Positions 54,619 through 64,000 of a stretch of 64,000 nt of DNA are shown piece after piece. The DNA comes from Cryobacterium sp. Y50. GTDB lineage: Bacteria; Actinomycetota; Actinomycetes; Actinomycetales; Microbacteriaceae. A model generated the notes under the pieces. That model saw nothing but the letters and a program-made list of their open reading frames with translations. It did no database searches and was not told where the DNA came from. Where the stretch lies: assembly GCF_002929805.1 (NCBI RefSeq), contig NZ_PJJM01000091.1, positions 36,715 to 100,714 of the forward strand, written 5' to 3'. A program made the translations under genes and the position numbers. Each line of letters opens with the position of its first letter. Position 1 is the first letter of the stretch.

Positions 54619-54963
54619 ATGAAGAAGACCACCGTTCAATTGTTAGATGACCTCGACGGTTCCGTTATCGAGAATGGCTCGGGGGCATCCGTTGCTTTCG
54701 CGTTTGAGGGCAACTCCTATGAGGTCGATCTGTCAGAAAAGAATCTCGCTGAATTTCGAGCAGCCTTGAAGCCCTACGCCGACGTTGCCCGCAGAGTTGG
54801 CTATGTGCCCGCGAAAGCGCGAGCCGCCAGCGGAGCAAAATCGGATCGTGGTGAGCTCCAGGCAATCCGGGCATGGGCTGCAGCCAATGGCATTCAGGTT
54901 TCCGACCGCGGGCGCATTGCCGCGACCGTGCGTGCGGCCTATTCGAGCGCACAGGCCAATTAA
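54619..54963 (+). CDS. lsr2: Lsr2-like nucleoid-associated protein
   Basis: 114-aa functional analogue of H-NS in actinobacteria. The N-terminal dimerisation part (TTVQLLDDLDGSV, VDLSEKNLAEFRAAL) is followed by a linker and the DNA-binding end AIRAWAAANGIQVSDRGRI, whose RGR inserts into the minor groove of AT-rich DNA. ATG 54619 with GGAG 10 nt upstream. It represses acquired AT-rich DNA; this window has little such DNA. Confidence 0.95.
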   Translation: MKKTTVQLLDDLDGSVIENGSGASVAFAFEGNSYEVDLSEKNLAEFRAALKPYADVARRVGYVPAKARAASGAKSDRGELQAIRAWAAANGIQVSDRGRIAATVRAAYSSAQAN

Positions 54964-54988
54964 GACAGGTTCCGTACTGCACGAGGAT

Positions 54989-55366
54989 TTGCGGTGTCCC
55001 TGCCTGAGCGGGGACACCTATTCCGCCTGCTGCGGTCGGTTTCACGTTGGTACGGCCGTTCCTTCCACTGCCCAGTGGTTGATGCGGTCGCGTTACAGTG
55101 CCTTTGCGCTCGGTCACGCGCAATACCTGCTGGACAGCTGGCATCCGCTCACTAAGCCCAGCTCGCTCGAATTAGACTCGTCGGTCACTTGGCGTCGGCT
55201 CGACATTCTGCGGACCGAGACCGGGGGCATGCTCGATAGCGACGGCGTCGTCGAATTCATTGCCCGCTATCGGCGAGATGGTATTCCTGGGCAGCAGCAT
55301 GAAGTTAGCCGCTTTCAGAAGGTGGCGGGGCGTTGGTGTTACCTCGACGGCGAATCGGCGGACTGA
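54989..55366 (+). CDS. YchJ-family SEC-C motif protein
   Basis: A 125-aa protein with the zinc-binding CPCLSGDTYSACCGRFH motif and LMRSRYSAF, diagnostic of the YchJ/UPF0225 family with an NTF2-like fold; role unknown. The start is uncertain: TTG 54989 gives the expected N-terminus, but its GAGG site is only 3 nt away. It begins 26 nt after the lsr2 stop. Confidence 0.85.
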   Translation: MRCPCLSGDTYSACCGRFHVGTAVPSTAQWLMRSRYSAFALGHAQYLLDSWHPLTKPSSLELDSSVTWRRLDILRTETGGMLDSDGVVEFIARYRRDGIPGQQHEVSRFQKVAGRWCYLDGESAD

Positions 55367-55400
55367 CCTCCCCCGGCAGCGTCTTCCCAGCCATACGTCA

Positions 55401-55406
55401 TAGATT
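55401..55406 (+). promoter_or_regulatory. -10 hexamer TAGATT, probably leaderless
   Basis: TAGATT followed by 7 nt and the ATG at 55414; no ribosome binding site. Confidence 0.5.
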
Positions 55407-55413
55407 GAATGAT

Positions 55414-55758
55414 ATGTCTAACGCCTTCTCCCGCGATATCGCAACCGGTACCGACCCCCGGCACCCGGTGCGTCGCGCGCTGGGTCGGGCACGCGCGTGG
55501 GTTGAGGGGCATCCGTATCTGCTCTTCGCCTATCGCCTTGCGGTTGCCCTGCTGGGCACCCTCGTCGTTCTGGTAGGAATCATTCTGGTCCCCCTGCCGG
55601 GGCCGGGCTGGCTCATCGTTTTTCTGGGCTTCGCCGTGCTTGGAACGGAGTTCGCCTCGGCTCGACGGGTGGGCGCGTTCCTCAAACGGATCGTCACTCG
55701 GGCCTGGGCTTGGTGGCGCGCACGCCGTGATCGCCGCGTTGCGACCTCGATCTCCTAA
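55414..55758 (+). CDS. TIGR02611 family (PGPGW) membrane protein
   Basis: A 114-aa protein with two membrane segments linked by LVPLPGPGWLIVFLGFAVLGTEF, the PGPGW hallmark of TIGR02611. The C-terminus is basic. Function unknown. ATG 55414 is selected for the -10 geometry; an upstream in-frame start would overlap the YchJ-like gene. Confidence 0.85.
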   Translation: MSNAFSRDIATGTDPRHPVRRALGRARAWVEGHPYLLFAYRLAVALLGTLVVLVGIILVPLPGPGWLIVFLGFAVLGTEFASARRVGAFLKRIVTRAWAWWRARRDRRVATSIS

Positions 55759-55960
55759 CTCATTCCCCCAGCGACCAGGGCGATCAGAACTTCATCGCGG
55801 TAGGTTTACCGGCGAGTGTGCAGAGATGTCGGCGGATGCCTGTAGCGTATTCCTTAAGCGAGCCTCGGTCTGAACTAGGTGCTCGTATTCTGTCCGGCTC
55901 CCGTTCGATCTAAACCGTGTTCCATCTTCACACCGTGTCCCTTTCACTCTGAGGAGTCTC

Positions 55961-58146
<2,186 letters not shown>

Positions 58147-58147
<1 letters not shown>

Positions 58148-60498
58148 TGTCGGTGCCGCTGAGTACCTACCGGCTGCAGATCACGGCCGGATTCGACCTT
58201 GATGCAGCGGCCAAAATCGTGGACTACGTGGGCTCTCTCGGTGCCGACTGGGTCTACCTGTCGCCGCTGTTGAAAGCCGAACCCGGATCGGATCACGGCT
58301 ATGACGTGGTTGACCACTCGCTGGTCGACCCGGCCCGTGGCGGTGCGGCGGGGCTCGTCCGGCTTGCGGCGGCGGCGCATCAGGCCGGTCGGGGCGTGCT
58401 CGTAGACATTGTGCCCAATCATGTGGGTGTCGCCAGCCCGGTGCAGAACGCCTGGTGGTGGGACCTGCTGCAGAACGGTCAGCAGTCGCGTTACGCCGAG
58501 GCCTTTGACGTCGACTGGGCGTTCGGTCATGGCAAGATTCGTATTCCGGTTCTCGGCGATGATGGTTTGGACGGCCGCACGGAACTCGACCGGCTCGAGA
58601 TCGTGGACGGCGAGCTGCGCTACTTCTCCATGCGTTATCCGCTGGCCTCCGGAACCGCCGACGATGGAGCAAGCCCCATCGTCGTGCACGATCGACAGAA
58701 TTATGAGCTCGTGAACTGGCGTCGCGCCGACACCGAGTTGAATTACCGCCGATTCTTTGCGGTGAACAGTCTCGCCGGCATCCGGGTCGAGGTGCCCTGG
58801 GTGTTCGAGGAATCGCACCGTGAGATCGTGCGCTGGGTACGCGACGGCCTCGTGCAGGGCCTGCGGGTCGACCACCCCGACGGGCTCGCCGATCCGGCCG
58901 GCTACCTGGAATCCCTGCGGCGGGCCACCAATGGCTGCTACGTTCTGATCGAGAAGATCCTGGAAGGGCGCGAGGCGGTGCCGGCCAGCTGGGCGACCGC
59001 CGGCACCACCGGTTATGACGCCCTCGCCGACGTCGACCGGGTGCTCGTCGATCCGGCCGGCCAAGAGCCTCTCGACGCGCTCGAGACCAGGCTGCAGGGC
59101 GTTGCCACCGGCTGGTCCGACTTGGTTTATCGCAACAAGCGTGACGTGACCGACGGCATTCTGCGTTCCGAGGTGCTGCGTATCGCCCGACTCGTGCCGA
59201 GCGATGCGGAAAACCTGGAACCCACAATTGAGGCTCTGGCCGACCTGCTGGCCTGGTTTCCGGTCTATCGCTCCTACCTGCCCGTTGGCCTGGAGAACCT
59301 GCGCGAGGCGGCTCGCCGCTCGGCCTTCCAGCGCCCGGAACTGCAGTCCGAGATCGACCGGCTGCTGCCCCTGCTAGGCGACCCGGGACATCTGGCCGCA
59401 GTGCGGTTTCAACAGACCTCGGGCATGGTCATGGCCAAGGGTGTGGAAGATCGGGCTTACTACCGATTCAGTCGGCTGACCTCGCTCAACGAGGTCGGTG
59501 CCGACCCCGACGAGTTCGCTGTGACGGCGCCTGAATTTCACGAGCGGCAGCGCACGCGGCAGGCGGGTTTTCCGCACTCGATGACGACGCTGTCGACCCA
59601 CGACACCAAACGCGGCGAAGACGTGCGCGCACGCATTGCGGTGTTCGCCGAGATCCCCGCCGAGTGGGAGGCCGCGCTCGGGCAGCTGCGGGCGGCGCAT
59701 CCGCTCAATGATGCGCCTTTCGAGAATCTGCTCTGGCAAGCCATCGTGGGTGCCTGGCCTGCCAGCAGGGAGCGGCTCGCCGCCTATGCGCTCAAGGCCG
59801 CGCGCGAAGCTGGCACGGCGACTACCTGGACGCAGTCGAACGCCGGTTTCGAAGCGGCTCTCGGCGACCTCGTCACGGCCGCCGTCGCGTCGGGGCCGAC
59901 CCGCGAACTCCTCATCGCACTGGTTGACCGGCTGCAGCAGCCCGGGTGGAGCAATTCACTCACCCAGAAGCTGCTGCAGCTGACCATGCCGGGCGTCCCC
60001 GACGTCTACCAAGGCAGCGAGCTGTGGGAGACATCGCTCGTCGACCCCGACAATCGTCGCCCGGTCGACTATGCGCGGCGCCGAGACCTGCTGACCCGCC
60101 TTGAGAACGGATGGCTCCCGCCGGTCGACGAGACCGGCGCGGCCAAGCTGCTGGTCACCTCCAGCGCCCTGCATCTGCGCCGCGACCGGCCGGACCTGTT
60201 CACCCGCTACCTGCCCGTACCCGCCTTCGGCCCGGCCTCGAACAACGTTGTGGCGTTCGACCGCGGCGGGGCGATCACCCTGACCACGCGGCTGCCGATT
60301 GGGCTGCATGAGGCCGGCGGCTGGGGCGACACGGCCATCGCCGTGGCCGGTCGCACCGTTGTCGATGTGCTCACTCGCCAGCGCTTTGACGGCCCGAGCC
60401 TGCGAGTCGCCGATGTGCTGGCCCGCTATCCGGTGGCGTTATTAGTGGCTGCCGATGACCGAGTCCGCCCGCCCAACCGCATCGGACGATACGCATGA
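58147..60498 (+). CDS. treY: Maltooligosyl trehalose synthase
   Basis: 783-aa GH13 enzyme that converts the reducing end of maltodextrin to a trehalosyl unit. N-terminal [23 protein letters not shown] and the barrel motifs [19 protein letters not shown] and the acid Glu in [12 protein letters not shown] match TreY. It overlaps glgX by 1 nt and treZ by 4 nt, so the three are translationally coupled. Confidence 0.96.
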
Positions 60499-62249
60499 AT
60501 GAGCAGAAATTCGAGGTCTGGGCACCCGACGCGCAGACCATGCACCTGATGTTGGGTACTAGACGGCTGGAACTTGCCGCGCGCGACGACGGCTGGTGGG
60601 AACTCCCGGCATCCGCTCGACCGGCGGTGCACTCCGAGTTCGACTACGGCTTCATCGTGGACGGGCGCGGGCCGTACGCTGATCCGCGATCGCGGCGGCA
60701 GCCTGCCGGGGTGCACGCCCTGTCGCGCAGTTTCGATGTGTCGGCCCATATCTGGCAAGACGCCAGCTGGACCGGTCGACAGCTGGCCGGCGCCGTCATC
60801 TATGAGCTGCACCTCGGAACGTTCACACCAGAGGGCACCCTCGAAGCGGCCGCCACGCGGCTAGATCACCTGCAATCGATCGGCGTCGACTTCGTCGAGC
60901 TGTTACCGGTGAACGCCTTCAACGGCACCCACAACTGGGGCTACGACGGTGTGCTCTGGTACGCCGTGCACGAAGGTTATGGCGGTCCGGCCGCGTACCA
61001 GACGTTCGTCGATTCCTGTCACCAGCGTGGTATCGGTGTCATTCAGGATGTCGTCTACAACCACCTCGGTCCGAGTGGCAATTATCTGCGACAGTTCGGT
61101 CCGTACCTGAGTGAGGCCGCCGGTAATACCTGGGGATCCTCACTCAACCTCGACGGGCCGCACTCCGACCCGGTGCGCCGCTACATTCTCGACAACGCAC
61201 TTATGTGGCTCGGCGACTACCACGTCGACGGCCTGCGACTCGACGCCGTGCACGCGCTGCGCGACAGCAGTGCCACCCACCTGCTCGAACAACTCGCCGT
61301 CGAGGTCGCCGCGCTCAGCGCTAAGACCGGGCGGCCACTCACCCTGATCGCCGAATCCGACTTGAACGACCCGCGCCTCATTACCTCTCGAGAGGCGAAC
61401 GGTTACGGCATCGACGCCCAGTGGAGCGACGACTTTCATCATGCCGTGCACGTCGCCCTCACCGGGGAAACCTCGGGATACTACGCCGACTTCGAGCCGC
61501 TCGACGCACTGGCCAAGGTACTCACCCACGGGTTTTTTCACGACGGCACCTATTCGAGTTTTCGCGAGCGCACCCATGGTCGCCGTATCGACCGGGAACG
61601 GACACCCACCTGGCGGCTGGTCGTCGCTTCCCAGAATCACGACCAGATCGGCAACCGGGCAGTTGGTGACCGGCTCAGCGCCCAGCTGGATGTCGGCCAG
61701 CTCGCGATTGCCGCGGCGCTGACCCTGCTCGGGCCGTATACGCCAATGCTGTTCATGGGGGAGGAATGGGGAGCGACGACGCCCTGGCAGTTCTTCACCT
61801 CGCATCCCGAACCCGAACTCGGCACGGCAACGGCCACCGGACGCATCAGCGAGTTTGCCCGCATGGGCTGGGATCCGCCGATCGTCCCGGACCCGCAGGA
61901 CCCGGTGACGCTTGAGCGCTCCAAGCTCAACTGGAGCGAACAGGTCGAGCCCGAGCACGCTCGACTGCTCGAGTTCTACCGTGCGCTGGCGGTGCTGCGC
62001 CGCACACATCCCGACGTCACCGATCCCCGGTTCGACCAGATCGCCGTCGAATGTGATGCGGCCGAGGGGTGGCTGCGGCTGCATCGTGGCCGCACCAAGA
62101 TTCTGATCAACCTCGGCGAGCGTTCGGTGCGCATCCCGGCCGGCGGGGGAGAGATCGTGCTCGCCTTCGCCACCGCTGGCGATGCCGTACAGGGCCGACT
62201 GCCCAACGCCCTGCAGCTGGCCCCGCACTCGGTCGTCGTACTGGCTTGA
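60495..62249 (+). CDS. treZ: Malto-oligosyltrehalose trehalohydrolase
   Basis: 584-aa GH13 enzyme that releases trehalose from the TreY product. N-terminal domain then [25 protein letters not shown] and [11 protein letters not shown] (catalytic Asp and Glu), [10 protein letters not shown]. Last of the operon; trehalose is a compatible solute and carbon store. A perfect ATGA overlap with treY. Confidence 0.96.
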   Translation: MNEQKFEVWAPDAQTMHLMLGTRRLELAARDDGWWELPASARPAVHSEFDYGFIVDGRGPYADPRSRRQPAGVHALSRSFDVSAHIWQDASWTGRQLAGAVIYELHLGTFTPEGTLEAAATRLDHLQSIGVDFVELLPVNAFNGTHNWGYDGVLWYAVHEGYGGPAAYQTFVDSCHQRGIGVIQDVVYNHLGPSGNYLRQFGPYLSEAAGNTWGSSLNLDGPHSDPVRRYILDNALMWLGDYHVDGLRLDAVHALRDSSATHLLEQLAVEVAALSAKTGRPLTLIAESDLNDPRLITSREANGYGIDAQWSDDFHHAVHVALTGETSGYYADFEPLDALAKVLTHGFFHDGTYSSFRERTHGRRIDRERTPTWRLVVASQNHDQIGNRAVGDRLSAQLDVGQLAIAAALTLLGPYTPMLFMGEEWGATTPWQFFTSHPEPELGTATATGRISEFARMGWDPPIVPDPQDPVTLERSKLNWSEQVEPEHARLLEFYRALAVLRRTHPDVTDPRFDQIAVECDAAEGWLRLHRGRTKILINLGERSVRIPAGGGEIVLAFATAGDAVQGRLPNALQLAPHSVVVLA

Positions 62250-62327
62250 TCTGTTCAAACGACGCCTTGGGTCTGGCAAGATAGGGCTGCTGCCTCCAGT
62301 CGCAGCCGATTTGACGAGGGACCACGC

Positions 62328-62843
62328 ATGGGATCATTTCTGGCGCCGACAACGGCGGCCGCGCTCGAGCGGTTGCTGACGCTGCAAACGGATGCCGCGG
62401 GCTCGTCCCTGGATCGGCTGCGGGCCATCCGCTTGCTGCAGACCGCTCTCGATAATGACCCAGCCACCCTCGCCGCCGTTCGCGGCGCCCTCGCGGACGA
62501 CGTGCCATGGGATCAGATCGCTGATGCGACCGGACTCAAACCTCCGGCGGCAAAATGGCGTTGGGGCGGCACCGACGACGAGATCAGCGCCCGCCTCGAA
62601 GCCGGCCGCAAACGATCCGTGCGGCCGAGCAGCGTGCCGACCGACCTCCCCGGGCTGTCCGTCGCCGATGCAGCGGCCGAACGTGGTGTGAGTGCCCAGG
62701 CCATCTACCTGCAGGTGCGGCGTGGCACCCTGGTCAGCCGCACGGTGACCCTGCCCGACGGCCGCAGCTACAAGCGGGTGTTCCCGGCCGGCACGACTGA
62801 CCCCGATTCCAGCCCCGACCTCAACGGAGACGTCCCACAATGA
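62328..62843 (+). CDS. Helix-turn-helix containing hypothetical protein
   Basis: A 171-aa protein that I cannot name. Two helix-turn-helix-like segments are visible: VPWDQIADATGLKPPAAKWRW near residue 60 and LSVADAAAERGVSAQAIYLQVRRG near 108. It lacks any enzyme motif. ATG 62328 follows GAGGG. It overlaps the enoyl-CoA hydratase gene by 4 nt, so the two are co-translated; a DNA-binding role is inferred. Confidence 0.65.
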   Translation: MGSFLAPTTAAALERLLTLQTDAAGSSLDRLRAIRLLQTALDNDPATLAAVRGALADDVPWDQIADATGLKPPAAKWRWGGTDDEISARLEAGRKRSVRPSSVPTDLPGLSVADAAAERGVSAQAIYLQVRRGTLVSRTVTLPDGRSYKRVFPAGTTDPDSSPDLNGDVPQ

Positions 62844-63586
62844 CCAGTACCCCGAACACCCTCACGATTGAGCGCCGCGACGACCGAGTACACGTGCAAC
62901 TGGACCGGCCCGACGTGCGCAACGCCATCGACCAGAGCATGATCGGTGAGCTGCATGCAATTTGCGCCGAACTGGAGCAGCAGCCGCGCATCCTGATCAT
63001 CAGCGGCGTGAACGGTGTCTTCGCCTCGGGCGCCGATATCGCCCAGCTGCGTGAACGCCGCCGCGACGACGCGCTGCTCGGCATCAATTCCGGGCTGTTC
63101 TCACGCATCGCGAAGCTGCCGATGCCGGTGATCGCCGCGATCGACGGCTGGGCGCTCGGCGGCGGCGCCGAACTGGCCTATGCGGCCGACTTTCGCATTG
63201 CCTCCACGAGCGCCCGGATCGGAAATCCAGAGACAGCCCTCGGCATTCTGCCTGCCGCCGGTGCGCTCTGGCGACTGGCCGAGCTCGTCGGTGAGCCGGT
63301 GGCCAAGGAGATCATCCTGGCCGGACGCATCCTGAGCGCCCTAGAATGCCTTGCCGTGCATCTGGTCACCGAGCTGCACGACCCCGACGACCTGCTCACT
63401 GCTGCCCACGCGCTGGCCGACCGCATCGCCGCGCAGGACCCGCTGGCGACCCGTCTGGCCAAGGAAGTTTTCCACGCTCCGCGGGCGGCACATCCACTCG
63501 TCGACAATGTCGCCCAGTCGATTCTGTTCGAATCCGAGGCCAAGTTCACTCGAATGGACGCCTTCCTCGCCCGTCGAAAGCACTGA
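62840..63586 (+). CDS. Enoyl-CoA hydratase/isomerase family protein
   Basis: 248-aa crotonase-fold enzyme acting on CoA thioesters. The oxyanion-hole segments NGVFASGADIAQL and AIDGWALGGGAELAYAADFRIAS are visible, as is GNPETALGILPAAG containing the conserved acidic residue. Probably fatty-acid or amino-acid catabolism; the exact substrate is unknown. Coupled to the HTH gene upstream. Confidence 0.9.
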   Translation: MTSTPNTLTIERRDDRVHVQLDRPDVRNAIDQSMIGELHAICAELEQQPRILIISGVNGVFASGADIAQLRERRRDDALLGINSGLFSRIAKLPMPVIAAIDGWALGGGAELAYAADFRIASTSARIGNPETALGILPAAGALWRLAELVGEPVAKEIILAGRILSALECLAVHLVTELHDPDDLLTAAHALADRIAAQDPLATRLAKEVFHAPRAAHPLVDNVAQSILFESEAKFTRMDAFLARRKH

Positions 63587-63591
63587 CAGGT

Positions 63592-63756
63592 TCAGTCCGG
63601 CGGGCTGGGGGCGCGGCGGGCGACGGAGTCCTGTCCCCGGGAGATCCAGATGAACGCACCCATAAGTGGAAACGCCGGAATGATGAGCTGCCAGATGGCG
63701 ACGACGACCACGGCTATAGCGGTGACGGTGCCAATAGACATCGCTACCCATTCCAT
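63592..63756 (-). CDS. Small membrane protein
   Basis: 54 aa from the ATG at 63756 (MEWVAMSIGTVTAIAVVVV...) with two short hydrophobic stretches and a basic, proline-rich tail. An upstream in-frame start would add a Cys/His-rich non-hydrophobic piece, so I prefer 63756. It has only a weak GAG ribosome binding site and ends 5 nt from the convergent hydratase stop. Not recognised. Confidence 0.5.
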   Translation of the reverse strand: MEWVAMSIGTVTAIAVVVVAIWQLIIPAFPLMGAFIWISRGQDSVARRAPSPPD

Positions 63757-64000
63757 GATTACTCGCTTGTTGCGCCCAGTATCGCATCCGCAGTGCATTC
63801 GCGCGGGGGTGTGACCCACTCGGCTGTCGCTGCGGCAAATTCAGAACGAGGCCAGACTCGTTCAGCGATAGACGCTAAGCCACCGACAACGCTCCGCCAT
63901 ATTGGGAACAGTCGAGGTTAGGTGCGCCAGGGTGGTTCTGGGCTGGGGGTGTTGGCTGGGTGGGTGTGGGCGGGGCGCCAGGTTTGCGTTGGGTCCCAGA
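63757..64000. other. Gene-free end segment
   Basis: No coding region that I can support. It contains a G-rich tract and, near 63920-63990, a GT-rich low-complexity stretch. Confidence 0.6.
63958..63975 (+). other. G-quadruplex-forming motif
   Basis: GGG-T-GGG-TGT-GGG-C-GGGG: four G-runs with loops of 1, 3 and 1 nt, preceded by further G-runs. Formation is not demonstrated. Confidence 0.6.

Overview
This 64 kb window is a high-GC (about 60-65 % by eye) actinobacterial chromosome segment, most likely from the family Microbacteriaceae (Cryobacterium/Leifsonia-like). The call rests on gene content and order: tig-clpP1-clpP2-clpX, an ileS controlled by an ultrashort T-box, folC-DUF4233-ndk-VKOR-rne, rplU-rpmA-obg-proB-proA-nadD-rsfS, an Lsr2 nucleoid protein, an Rv2466c-like thioredoxin-fold protein, and a TreX-TreY-TreZ operon. 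I see no insertion sequence, prophage, integrase or CRISPR array. The window reads as core chromosome with small accessory patches.

Layout. 1-9 kb: aminopeptidase N (cut by the window edge), a DUF2332 protein, an AAA ATPase, a lipoprotein, a zinc-ribbon SDR protein and an MHS-type transporter. 8.8-12.7 kb: Rv2466c-like protein, RpiB, Nei/Fpg glycosylase and a lipoprotein multicopper oxidase. 12.7-18.7 kb: tRNA-Gly(TCC), tRNA-Pro(TGG), trigger factor, ClpP1P2, ClpX and a BenE-type transporter. 19-24 kb: an M3 oligopeptidase, two adjacent decayed genes (alpha/beta hydrolase, methyltransferase) and a YtrA-like GntR regulator with a membrane-protein partner and a three-half-site operator. 24-32 kb: valS-GNAT-small acidic protein, then a four-gene peptide/nickel-type ABC importer. 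32-42 kb: T-box, ileS, folC, DUF4233, ndk, VKOR and RNase E/G with a long leader. 42-46 kb: UPF0718 permease, TIGR03943 protein, a beta-propeller-like anchored protein and DUF4031. 46-54 kb: ribosomal proteins L21/L27, Obg, two tandem glutamate 5-kinases, ProA, a small membrane protein, NadD, a tail-anchored repeat protein and RsfS. 54-64 kb: tRNA-Ala(GGC), Lsr2, a YchJ-like SEC-C protein, a PGPGW protein, glgX-treY-treZ, an HTH protein and enoyl-CoA hydratase.

The strongest signals beyond ordinary annotation are these. (i) Up to eleven genes have a TANNNT-type -10 hexamer placed 6 or 7 nt before the start codon and no ribosome binding site, which implies leaderless mRNAs. (ii) Tandem, diverged proB paralogues occur; the second has its own promoter and a 16-codon upstream ORF coupled to it by a GTGA overlap. 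(iii) A GntR operator is built of three ATACAC half-sites around a -10 box. (iv) Two neighbouring pseudogenes retain promoter-like signals. (v) A ClgR-like box lies before clpP1. (vi) The 7-mer GCATCCG/CGGATGC recurs throughout the window.

Functional links: GlgX, TreY and TreZ convert glycogen to trehalose. ProB and ProA feed proline synthesis; together with trehalose this suggests an osmotic or cold-stress theme, which is inference. ClpP1P2, ClpX and trigger factor form a protein-quality block. RNase E, L21/L27, Obg and RsfS form a ribosome and RNA block.
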